Source: JBIOJM01 sp044450785 (GTDB lineage: Bacteria; Planctomycetota; Planctomycetia; Isosphaerales; Isosphaeraceae). From it: a DNA stretch of 19,472 nucleotides. Shown here piece by piece: positions 1-6,291 of the stretch. The translations under genes were made by a program, and so were the position numbers. The notes beneath the pieces are model-generated. The model was not told where the DNA came from and did no database searches. It saw only the letters and a list, made by a program, of their open reading frames with translations. The stretch's first letter is position 1; the number at the start of each line of letters is the position of its first letter. Location: the NCBI GenBank assembly GCA_044450785.1, contig JBIOJM010000183.1, positions 1 through 19,472 of the forward strand, read 5' to 3'.

Positions 1-134
1 CGACGTTCCGTGACTTTCAAGCCGCCATCCAAGAGGTTCTGGACGGTCTGACGACCAAGTATGCCGAGCCACTGGCCTCGTTGATGACGCTCAATTTCCA
101 GCAATTCGATGATGTCGCACTTATGGCCGCGTAA
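1..134 (+). mobile_element. IS630-type transposase, C-terminal end (partial)
   Basis: An open frame enters from the left edge and ends with TAA at 132-134, giving 43 visible residues. It closes with a helical stretch and the words L-x-T-L-N-F-Q-x-F-D-D-V, which resembles the extreme C-terminus of IS630-family (DDE) transposases. The catalytic part lies outside the window, so the family call rests on this tail alone. The element's right end should lie just downstream, between about 135 and 190, but with only one end visible I cannot define the inverted repeat or the TA target. The following gene lacks its front, consistent with insertion here. Confidence 0.5.
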
Positions 135-160
135 GGTATAACAACGTCGTCGGAGCTTGC

Positions 161-592
161 TGGGTGGCCCCGATTGAGGTCGATGACGTAAGAGCCGTGC
201 TGGCGCTGGCCGAGGTGCAGCAAAAGGCCCAGCCCCAGGCTGCCGACGCCGTCCGCAACCTCGGCCGAACCCTCTACCGTGCAGGGCGATTCCCCGACGC
301 GGTACAGCGGCTCGATGAGGCGCTCACGCTCCAGAAGGCCGGGGACTTCCCAACCTTCTTCGACCTGGCCTTCCTGGCGATGGCCCACCACCGCCTCGGC
401 CACCAGGACCAGGCCCGTCGTTTCCTGGCTGATGCCGAGAAGGTCCTGGAACAGGTCGAAACGCCCGGATCAAAACCACTCCCCTGGTACGCCCGGGTCT
501 CCTTGAAGCGGCTCAAGAAGGAAGCCGAGTCGCTCGTGGGAGGAACCCCGGCGATGCCGACGCGTGAGGACCCGTCAGTCCCCAGGCTTTGA
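161..592 (+). pseudogene. TPR-repeat protein, 3' fragment next to the transposase
   Basis: This frame is open from the transposase end to TGA at 590-592. The first usable start is a GTG at 164 with no convincing ribosome binding site. Two TPR-like helix pairs are visible, one around A-V-R-N-L-G-R-T-L-Y-R-A-G-R-F and one around L-A-F-L-A-M-A-H-H-R-L-G-H. This is the usual C-terminal arrangement of large planctomycete TPR proteins, often fused to WD40 or serine/threonine kinase domains. Only about 140 residues remain, with no signal peptide or other domain, so I read it as the tail of a larger gene cut by the insertion. A short stand-alone TPR protein from the GTG is the alternative. Confidence 0.55.
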
Positions 593-618
593 GCAACGGA
601 ACACCGAGGTCGCCCCGG

Positions 619-1050
619 TCAGCTCTTGGCCTTTTCTTTCTTGGCCGCTCGCGCCTTTCTGCGCTCGGCCTTGGCCGCCTTGGCCTCGGTCGCGGTCGTG
701 GTGGTGAACCGCTCCTTGAGGCGGACCGCCTTGCCCGAACGTTCCCGCAGATAGTAGAGCTTGGCGCGCCGGACCTTGCCCGAGCGCTTGACGACGATGT
801 CGGCGATCCGCGGTGACTGAAGCGGGAACTTGCGCTCGACACCCTCTCCCTGCACGATGCGCCGCACCGTGAACATCTCACGAGGTCCCTGGCCGGACCG
901 CGCGATCACCACACCGTTGTAGATCTGGATTCGCTCCTTGTCGCCTTCGAGGATCCGCACGTGGACGTCGACCGTGTCGCCGATTTCGAAGGCGGGGGTC
1001 GACGATTTCAAGGTGGCTTTCTCCACCACCTCCATCAGCCGGTTTTGCAT
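619..1050 (-). CDS. rplS: 50S ribosomal protein L19
   Basis: L19 sits at the interface of the large and small ribosomal subunits. The 143-residue protein has the family core: G-D-T-V-D-V-H-V near residue 24, then E-R-I-Q-I-Y-N-G-V-V-I, F-T-V-R-R-I-V-Q-G-E-G-V-E-R, and R-R-A-K-L-Y-Y-L-R-E-R-S-G-K. The usual bacterial length is about 115 residues. The extra 25-30 residues form a low-complexity Ala/Lys/Arg tail likely to bind rRNA. The ATG start has an AAAGG motif about 8 nt upstream. It is the last gene of the ffh-rpsP-trmD-rplS operon, 36 nt after trmD, and ends 26 bp from the convergent TPR fragment. Confidence 0.97.
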   Translation of the reverse strand: MQNRLMEVVEKATLKSSTPAFEIGDTVDVHVRILEGDKERIQIYNGVVIARSGQGPREMFTVRRIVQGEGVERKFPLQSPRIADIVVKRSGKVRRAKLYYLRERSGKAVRLKERFTTTTATEAKAAKAERRKARAAKKEKAKS

Positions 1051-1086
1051 TGTCGTTTCCTTTCGAGGAGAGATTCGGGCCGTCGA

Positions 1087-1749
1087 TCACCGCCGTTTTT
1101 CGTGCCGCCAGCGGGCGATCGCGGCGTGATTGCCGCTCAAGAGGACCTCGGGGACCGCGCGGCCGCGGTAGACACGAGGGCGGGTGTATTGGGGATACTC
1201 GAGTCCTCCATCGGGCCCGAACGATTCGTCGATCGCGCTCCGGTCATCCCCGAGCACGCCGGGGATCAGGCGCACGACCGCGTCGATCAGGACCATCGCC
1301 GCGACTTCACCTCCGGAGAGGATGAAGTCGCCCACCGAGACGAGTTCGGGCTCGAGGATGTCGATAATGCGTTCATCAAAACCCTCGTAGCGCCCACAGA
1401 GCAGAATGAGTCGAGGTTCCAGGGCCAGCTCGGCGACCCGGCCCTGGTCGAGCCGGCGCCCTTGCGGCGAGAGCAGGATCACGCGTCCCTGCGGCAGAGC
1501 GGCCGCCCGCACCGCCTCGGTCGCCGCCACGACCGGAGGGGCCATCAAGACCATGCCCGGCCCACCTCCAAACGGCCGATCGTCGACCTGCTTGTGCTTG
1601 CCATCGGCCCAGGAGCGGATGTCCCATCGCTCGATGCCGACCAACCCCTTGCCGATCGCACGACTCAGGATGCTCTGGCTCAAGAAACCGTCGAAAAGGG
1701 GCGGAAACAAGCTGAGCACGTCGATGCGAAGGGGGGGCGGTGCGGACAT
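1087..1749 (-). CDS. trmD: tRNA (guanine-N1)-methyltransferase TrmD
   Basis: TrmD transfers a methyl group from S-adenosylmethionine to N1 of G37 in tRNAs with G36, which prevents +1 frameshifting. The 220-residue SPOUT-fold protein shows D-D-R-P-F-G-G-G-P-G-M (56-66), L-S-P-Q-G-R (93-98), the knot motifs L-L-C-G-R-Y-E-G-F-D-E-R (116-127) and S-V-G-D-F-I-L-S-G-G-E (138-148), then P-Q-Y-T-R-P and L-L-S-G-N-H. The arginine matching E. coli Arg154 is present (R160), but the position matching the catalytic Asp169 aligns to a glutamate (E175, in D-E-S-F). The protein stops soon after R-W-R, so it lacks most of the roughly 30-residue C-terminal tail of E. coli TrmD. It starts 21 nt after rpsP, consistent with one transcript. 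Confidence 0.96.
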   Translation of the reverse strand: MSAPPPLRIDVLSLFPPLFDGFLSQSILSRAIGKGLVGIERWDIRSWADGKHKQVDDRPFGGGPGMVLMAPPVVAATEAVRAAALPQGRVILLSPQGRRLDQGRVAELALEPRLILLCGRYEGFDERIIDILEPELVSVGDFILSGGEVAAMVLIDAVVRLIPGVLGDDRSAIDESFGPDGGLEYPQYTRPRVYRGRAVPEVLLSGNHAAIARWRHEKRR

Positions 1750-1770
1750 GTCGGCGACGTCCGTTCCCGG

Positions 1771-2097
1771 TCACGTGGCGGCCGGCTGGGGAGCCTCCGG
1801 GGCGGGCGCGGCCGGAGCCTCGGCAACCTGCCACGGCTCTCCCGGCCCGGGTTTCTTCACGCCGAACTTGTTCAAGAGGACCTGGACCTTGTGCGAAGGC
1901 TGCGCACCGACCGAGAGCCAGTAGCGGACGCGGCTGACGTTCAGGACCGTCTGCGTCTGGGCATTCGGGCACATCGGGTCGTAATGGCCCAGCTCCTCGA
2001 TCGGGCACGCATCGCGCCCCGTGCGCGAATCCATGGCGCAGATCCGGAAAAACGGGCGATGGCGGCGTCCCATCGCTTTCATACGAAGTCGAACCAC
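1771..2097 (-). CDS. rpsP: 30S ribosomal protein S16
   Basis: S16 is an assembly protein of the small subunit. The core reads V-R-L-R-M-K-A-M-G-R-R-H-R-P-F-F-R-I, then E-E-L-G-H-Y-D-P and an R-V-x-Y-W-L-S-V-G-A-Q-P motif, followed by an Ala/Pro-rich tail of about 20 residues. I chose the GTG at 2097: it puts the N-terminus where S16 proteins begin and has GGGAG 7 nt upstream (2109-2105). An in-frame TTG at 2118 would add seven residues that overlap that binding site and do not fit the family. It lies between ffh and trmD, the conserved order, but 184 nt after ffh with a stem-loop in the gap. Confidence 0.95.
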   Translation of the reverse strand: MVRLRMKAMGRRHRPFFRICAMDSRTGRDACPIEELGHYDPMCPNAQTQTVLNVSRVRYWLSVGAQPSHKVQVLLNKFGVKKPGPGEPWQVAEAPAAPAPEAPQPAAT

Positions 2098-2104
2098 GCG
2101 CGTG

Positions 2105-2109
2105 CTCCC
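2105..2109 (-). promoter_or_regulatory. Ribosome binding site deciding the rpsP start
   Basis: The minus strand reads GGGAG seven bases before GTG at 2097. This favours that codon over the longer TTG start at 2118, which would place the site inside the coding region. Confidence 0.6.
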
Positions 2110-2216
2110 TTTGGTCAAACCAGCTCCCGTATGCCCCTACTCCGGGGCGGAGAGCCTGTCGTTGTCAAGATTGTAGAGCGGCAAGATTCCAGAATTCCGA
2201 CTAGCAAGATAACAAC

Positions 2217-2254
2217 ACGGGCGGCCGCCCGCGAGGCGGCCCATTCGTGCCCGT
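2217..2254 (-). terminator. Stem-loop between ffh and rpsP (attenuator or processing site)
   Basis: A perfect 7-bp inverted repeat (GGCCGCC at 2223-2229 and GGCGGCC at 2235-2241, 5-nt loop) is enclosed by a second 6-bp pair, ACGGGC at 2217-2222 and GCCCGT at 2249-2254. Read along the minus strand, the structure is followed by GTTGTTATCTTG, which is only moderately T-rich. It lies 28 nt after the ffh stop. It could be a weak or partial terminator lowering expression of the ribosomal genes relative to ffh or the reverse, or an RNA processing hairpin. Without a clean U-tract I cannot decide. Confidence 0.4.
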
Positions 2255-2281
2255 CGCCGGGCCGAGAGCTGTCGCCCCGGC

Positions 2282-3778
2282 TCAGCCTGATTGGCCATTT
2301 GGTGGATTCCGTTGTTCGCGGCGGCGGCGGCGCTCTTCCTTTTCGCGCTGCTTCCTCAGCTTTTCGCGTTCCTTGGGGGTGAGCCGCTTGCCGGTCCCGA
2401 TCTTGGGTGCCACGATCTGGGCGGCCGGGTTCGAAGCGGCCACGCGACCCAGACCGGTCAAGGTGCGGATCTTGTCGAGCATGCTCATCTGCGCCATCTG
2501 CTTGACGACAGCCGCCATGGCGTCGAACTGCTTGACCAGGCCCGACACGTCGGCGGGGTCGACGCCGCTGCCCGCGGCGATCCGCCGCCGCCGCGAGATG
2601 TCGATTTCGCGCGGATCGCCTCGCTCTGCCGGGGTCATGCTGTCGATGATCCCCTGGATTCGCTTGATCTCCTCGTCGGCATCGATCCCACCCAGCTCGT
2701 CGAGCCCCATCTGGTTCAATCCCGGGATCTTGCTCATCAGGTCCCGCATCGAACCCATTTTTTTCATGTGGACGATCTGTTTGCGGAAGTCGTCCAGGTC
2801 GAACTTGCCCTTGGCGAGCTGTTCCTGCTGGCGGCGAGCCTCGTCCTCATCCATGGCGCCCTGGGCCGCCTCGACCAGGCCCACGATGTCACCCATGCCC
2901 AGCATCTGCCCGACCAGCCGCTCGGGGTCGAACGGCTCGAGCTTGTCGAGCTTCTCTCCCTTGCCGACAAACTTGATCGGTACGCCCGTGACTTTCCGGA
3001 CCGAAAGCGCGGCCCCCCCCCGCGCGTCGCCGTCGAGCTTGGTGAGAATGACCCCGTCGAGCTCGAGCGCTTTGTTGAAGGCGTCGGCCGAGGCGACCGC
3101 GTCCTGGCCCGTCATCGCATCACAGACAAAAAAGACCTGGTGCGGCTTGACCTTTTTCTCGATCTGAGTCAGCTCGGCCATCAACTCGTCATCGACGTGC
3201 AGCCGGCCGGCCGTGTCGAGAATCACGGTGTCACAGCCGTTGCGGTTGGCCTCGACCAGGGCCTGCTGGCAGACCGTCACCGGGTTCGAATCGGCCTGGC
3301 TGTAAACCGGCGCACTGACCTGGTGGCCGATCACCTTGAGCTGTTCGACGGCCGCCGGGCGCTGGAGGTCGGCGGCGACCAGCATCGGCTTTCGCCCCTG
3401 GGCCGCCAGCAAGCGGGCCAGCTTACCGCAGGTCGTCGTCTTGCCCGAGCCCTGGAGCCCGCACAACATCAAAACCGTCGGACCGGCCTTCTCGAAGCGG
3501 ATCGACGGATCCACCGGGCCCACCAGCTCGATCAGCTCATCGTGCACGATCTTGACGATCTGCTGTTCGGGCCGAATGCTCTTGATGAGCTGCGTCCCGA
3601 CTGCCTTGTCGGTGATCTTGACCATGAAGTCCTGGACGACATTGAAATTGACGTCGGCCTCGAGGAGCGCATTGCGAACCTCGCGCAGACCCTCGCGCAT
3701 GTTCGCTTCGGTCAGGACACCGCTCTTGCGGAACCGCCGGAACGCCGTGGACAGCCGTTTTTGCAAGTCGTCGAACAT
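2282..3778 (-). CDS. ffh: Signal recognition particle protein Ffh (SRP54)
   Basis: Ffh is the GTPase that binds 4.5S RNA and signal sequences and docks with FtsY to target membrane proteins. The 498-residue protein has the N domain (about 1-85), then the G domain with P-loop G-L-Q-G-S-G-K-T (107-114), D-T-A-G-R (188-192), T-K-L-D-G-D (246-251) and G-K-G-E-K near 272. The methionine-rich M domain follows (about 295-435) with the RNA-binding S-R-R-R-R-I-A-A-G-S-G. The C-terminus is a basic Arg/Lys/Glu tail, longer than the roughly 450 residues of E. coli Ffh. The ATG start lies 42 nt after the predicted transcription start of a near-consensus promoter. It is the first gene of the operon. Confidence 0.98.
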   Translation of the reverse strand: MFDDLQKRLSTAFRRFRKSGVLTEANMREGLREVRNALLEADVNFNVVQDFMVKITDKAVGTQLIKSIRPEQQIVKIVHDELIELVGPVDPSIRFEKAGPTVLMLCGLQGSGKTTTCGKLARLLAAQGRKPMLVAADLQRPAAVEQLKVIGHQVSAPVYSQADSNPVTVCQQALVEANRNGCDTVILDTAGRLHVDDELMAELTQIEKKVKPHQVFFVCDAMTGQDAVASADAFNKALELDGVILTKLDGDARGGAALSVRKVTGVPIKFVGKGEKLDKLEPFDPERLVGQMLGMGDIVGLVEAAQGAMDEDEARRQQEQLAKGKFDLDDFRKQIVHMKKMGSMRDLMSKIPGLNQMGLDELGGIDADEEIKRIQGIIDSMTPAERGDPREIDISRRRRIAAGSGVDPADVSGLVKQFDAMAAVVKQMAQMSMLDKIRTLTGLGRVAASNPAAQIVAPKIGTGKRLTPKEREKLRKQREKEERRRRREQRNPPNGQSG

Positions 3779-3826
3779 CAGTGGCCCAGGCCCCGCCCAT
3801 CATCTAGTCCGTGGGAAGAACCAGTG

Positions 3827-3855
3827 ATTATAATGCACGCAACTCAGAGTGGCAA
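3827..3855 (-). promoter_or_regulatory. Sigma-70-type promoter of the ffh operon
   Basis: On the minus strand TTGCCA (3855-3850) and a perfect TATAAT (3832-3827) are separated by 17 bp, predicting transcription start near 3820. The -10 region is the palindrome ATTATAAT, so a TATAAT also faces the plus strand at 3829-3834, towards the gene at 3888. No good -35 box is visible for the plus direction. Confidence 0.75.
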
Positions 3856-3887
3856 CGCGATCTGAGATCCCCTGCGGAGGCATCTCG

Positions 3888-4286
3888 ATGTTCAGCTCGT
3901 TTGCAGCACCAGGCCGGCCGTCCGGCCGGCTCTCTGACCGCCGCCGTGCTCGGCCGTCCCTCGAAGAACTCGAGGGCAGGGAGCTTCTTGCATCCGGGTC
4001 GATGGCCTCGCGCGCCGCCGCGCTCGTCGCGATCGACCTCACGGCGAGCCACAACCAGGCAGTCGTCGTTGACGCACAACCCCCCTCGCTCGAGGACCTG
4101 GTCATCATGGCGAGGCAACAGGACGGGACGCAGTTGGCCTACACCAGTCGCAACAACATCCTGACAACCTTCCGGTCGTTAGGTTGGTGCTGTGTCGTCA
4201 ATCCCGACACGGGTCGATACCAGGAAGACCTGACCAACATCATCCGGAAATATCCGAACGAGGCCCCTTCAGTCACCCTGCACTGA
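3888..4286 (+). CDS. Small hypothetical protein with planctomycete L-E-E-L-E-G-R-E-L-L motif
   Basis: I do not recognise the function. The 132-residue protein opens with a Gly/Arg-rich stretch and then R-P-S-L-E-E-L-E-G-R-E-L-L, the motif at the N-terminus of many large planctomycete surface or extracellular proteins. Here it introduces only about 85 further residues. These include a possible small globular part with L-E-D-L-V-I-M-A-R-Q-Q-D and a Trp-Cys-Cys. No repeats or enzyme motifs are visible. The start at 3888 was chosen over an upstream in-frame GTG at 3849 because GGAGG lies 7 nt before it. It is divergent from ffh and may share its palindromic -10 region. Confidence 0.7.
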   Translation: MFSSFAAPGRPSGRLSDRRRARPSLEELEGRELLASGSMASRAAALVAIDLTASHNQAVVVDAQPPSLEDLVIMARQQDGTQLAYTSRNNILTTFRSLGWCCVVNPDTGRYQEDLTNIIRKYPNEAPSVTLH

Positions 4287-4412
4287 TCGAGCGGCCACAA
4301 CTCCCGCCCCTGGAGCTCGGGGCTAGTCCCGGAGCCGCCGTTTGGTAGAGTGGGAAGGAGCGTTTTCGTCGATGCCCGTGTGGATGCGTCTCACAAACCC
4401 GGAGAGATGAAC

Positions 4413-5432
4413 ATGGATCAGCAAACTCATCCTTTCTCTCGGCGTGATTTCGTCAAGGGAGGCGGTGTCCTGCTCGGTGGCCTGGCCGCATCCTCGACGC
4501 CGGGATTGGCCGCACGCGGCGTGGGTGCGGATGCGCCGGCGCCATTGAAGGTGCCCGATTCCGAGCTCGGCCGCACCGGCGCGCGGGTGTCGCGCCTCGG
4601 CATCGGCTGCGCCTACTTCCAGCGGAAGCACGTCACGCCGGACGACGTGAGCGCCACGCTGCACCGCGCCCTGGATCTGGGGATCAACTATCTGGACACG
4701 GCGCCCACTTACGGCAACCCCGAGACCGGCTTCGCCGAGGAGAAGATGGGACGGGCGATGGCGGAGGTCCGCGACAAGGTCTTCCTCGTCACCAAGACGG
4801 AGGAGCCGACCTACGAGGGGACCTGGAAGCTGCTCAGACAGAGCATGAAGCGGATGCGGACCGGCCGGATCGACCTGGTTCACCTGCACAACTTCGGCGA
4901 CGAGAAGCTCTGGGGCGACACCAAGCTCGTCTTCGGCGACCGAGGCGCCATGGGCGCGCTGCGGGAGGCGAAGCGGCAGGGCGTCATCCGGTTCATCGGC
5001 GCCAGCGGCCATCTCCACCCGACCCGCTTCCACCAGGCGCTCGACAGCGGCGAGATCGACGTCCTGATGAACGCCGTCAACTTCGTCGTCCAGCACAGCT
5101 ACGACTTCGAGCACAAGGTCTGGAGCCGAGCCCGGCACATGAACCTGGGCCTGGTCGCCATGAAGGTGCTCGGGGGCGCGGTGCGGGAACAGGGCGGATT
5201 CAAGGTGGACGAAAAGTACTACGAAAAGGCCATTCGCTACGCTCTGTCGATCCCCGGCCTTTCTGTCGCCGTCATTGGCCTGGAGAACATCGCGGAACTC
5301 GAGAAGGCCGCATCCGTCGTCGCCCGCGCCGGGCCCCTCTCGCCCGAGGAGGGCCTCGATCTCGCCCGGATCGGCCTCGACCTCGCCGGTTCCCCCGAGT
5401 GGAAGACCGCCTATGGCACTCCGCTGGCGTGA
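4413..5432 (+). CDS. Tat-exported aldo/keto reductase
   Basis: This is an NAD(P)H-dependent oxidoreductase of the aldo/keto reductase superfamily; the substrate cannot be told from sequence. The 339-residue protein begins with a twin-arginine signal, S-R-R-D-F-V-K-G-G-G (9-18), followed by a hydrophobic stretch, so it is probably folded in the cytoplasm and exported. The barrel shows the family tetrad: D95 and Y100 in N-Y-L-D-T-A-P-T-Y-G, K128 in L-V-T-K-T-E, and H159 in D-L-V-H-L-H-N. The ATG at 4413 has GGAGAG six bases upstream, whereas the ATG at 4407 abuts that site. The 3' end overlaps the convergent acyltransferase gene by 22 bp. Confidence 0.9.
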   Translation: MDQQTHPFSRRDFVKGGGVLLGGLAASSTPGLAARGVGADAPAPLKVPDSELGRTGARVSRLGIGCAYFQRKHVTPDDVSATLHRALDLGINYLDTAPTYGNPETGFAEEKMGRAMAEVRDKVFLVTKTEEPTYEGTWKLLRQSMKRMRTGRIDLVHLHNFGDEKLWGDTKLVFGDRGAMGALREAKRQGVIRFIGASGHLHPTRFHQALDSGEIDVLMNAVNFVVQHSYDFEHKVWSRARHMNLGLVAMKVLGGAVREQGGFKVDEKYYEKAIRYALSIPGLSVAVIGLENIAELEKAASVVARAGPLSPEEGLDLARIGLDLAGSPEWKTAYGTPLA

Positions 5433-6274
5433 TCGACACTTGAGGCGAGCCAGAGGGCGGGGTAGAACAGCAACACGAGGCTCCAGGCCGGCCGGAGCCG
5501 ATGGAGGGCGCGAATCGCGGACCGTCGCCGCGGGTCGAGCGCACGGAACCAAGCCCGGGAGCTAGCCGGGTCGGGCTCCGTCGACTGGGCCGCTTCCCGG
5601 CCACGGAGGCCCGGGGCGGGATAACGCTCCTCCAGCGACGTGTTCAACACCTCGCCGAGCGACTTCTGGAGGTCCGACGTGAGCATGCGGGTTCCTTCCT
5701 TGTTCGGGATCGAGAGATACGGTGCCACGGCGATCGGCTCTTCCACCACGATTTCGATCCGGCTGCGAAACCGCAGGAACCGGTCGCTGTAGTTAAGCCG
5801 GATCGGAACGATTCGGACGGGGCGGCCCGCCAGACGCCTCTGGGCGGCGAGTGCGAGCCAGGCCGCGCCGAGCTTGAGGGGATGGACCTCACCAGGCCGG
5901 TAGTAGAAGATCGTCCCCTCGGGGAACACGACCAGCGGTAGGCCGGCAGTCACCAGGTCGAGGGCGTGACGGAGTGGCCCGGGCACGGGCCACTCCGTAT
6001 TGATCGGGAACGCCCCGAGACGACGCATGAACCAGCCTTGCACCGCGGTGAACTCGAAGTGGGCGGCCAGGTAGCGAAGCGGGCCGCCGGTCAGGTACGA
6101 CAGCATGAGCGAGTCCCACTTCGACCGGTGGATCGGGGCCAGGATCACCGGTCCGTCGCGCGGGAGCCGCTCAGAGTGGCGAATGACGATCCGGAAGTAG
6201 AGCGGCATGAAAACGCGGTGGATCGGCTTCAAGATCGTCACCAGCGGCCGAGAGATGTGAGACCGGCTCGCCAT
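5411..6274 (-). CDS. PlsC-type 1-acylglycerol-3-phosphate acyltransferase family protein
   Basis: Enzymes of this family move a fatty acyl group from acyl-CoA or acyl-ACP to a hydroxyl, classically on lysophosphatidate. The catalytic H-x4-D motif is H-R-S-K-W-D (49-54). A G-A-F-P-I-N block (87-92), F-P-E-G-T (117-121) and V-P-I-R-L-N-Y near 156 follow. A hydrophobic segment near the C-terminus (L-V-L-L-F-Y-P-A-L-W-L-A) suggests a membrane anchor. I chose the ATG at 6274 because GGGAG lies 8 nt upstream; an in-frame ATG at 6289, two bases after the previous stop, is possible. It is translated directly after the acyltransferase-aminotransferase fusion, so the two probably act in one lipid pathway, perhaps on a non-standard acceptor as OlsA does in ornithine lipid synthesis. 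Confidence 0.88.
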   Translation of the reverse strand: MASRSHISRPLVTILKPIHRVFMPLYFRIVIRHSERLPRDGPVILAPIHRSKWDSLMLSYLTGGPLRYLAAHFEFTAVQGWFMRRLGAFPINTEWPVPGPLRHALDLVTAGLPLVVFPEGTIFYYRPGEVHPLKLGAAWLALAAQRRLAGRPVRIVPIRLNYSDRFLRFRSRIEIVVEEPIAVAPYLSIPNKEGTRMLTSDLQKSLGEVLNTSLEERYPAPGLRGREAAQSTEPDPASSRAWFRALDPRRRSAIRALHRLRPAWSLVLLFYPALWLASSVDHASGVP

Positions 6275-6291
6275 CGCGCTTGCTCCCATCG

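Noticed and set aside
961..2382. A 473-codon plus-strand frame over trmD and rpsP
   Set aside because: It is antisense to three unmistakable housekeeping genes and has no start signal or recognisable domain.
2291..3865. A 524-codon plus-strand frame
   Set aside because: It is entirely antisense to ffh.
4306..4323. GCCCC/GGGGC hairpin as a terminator after the small gene
   Set aside because: The stem is only 5 bp with an 8-nt loop and no T-tract follows.
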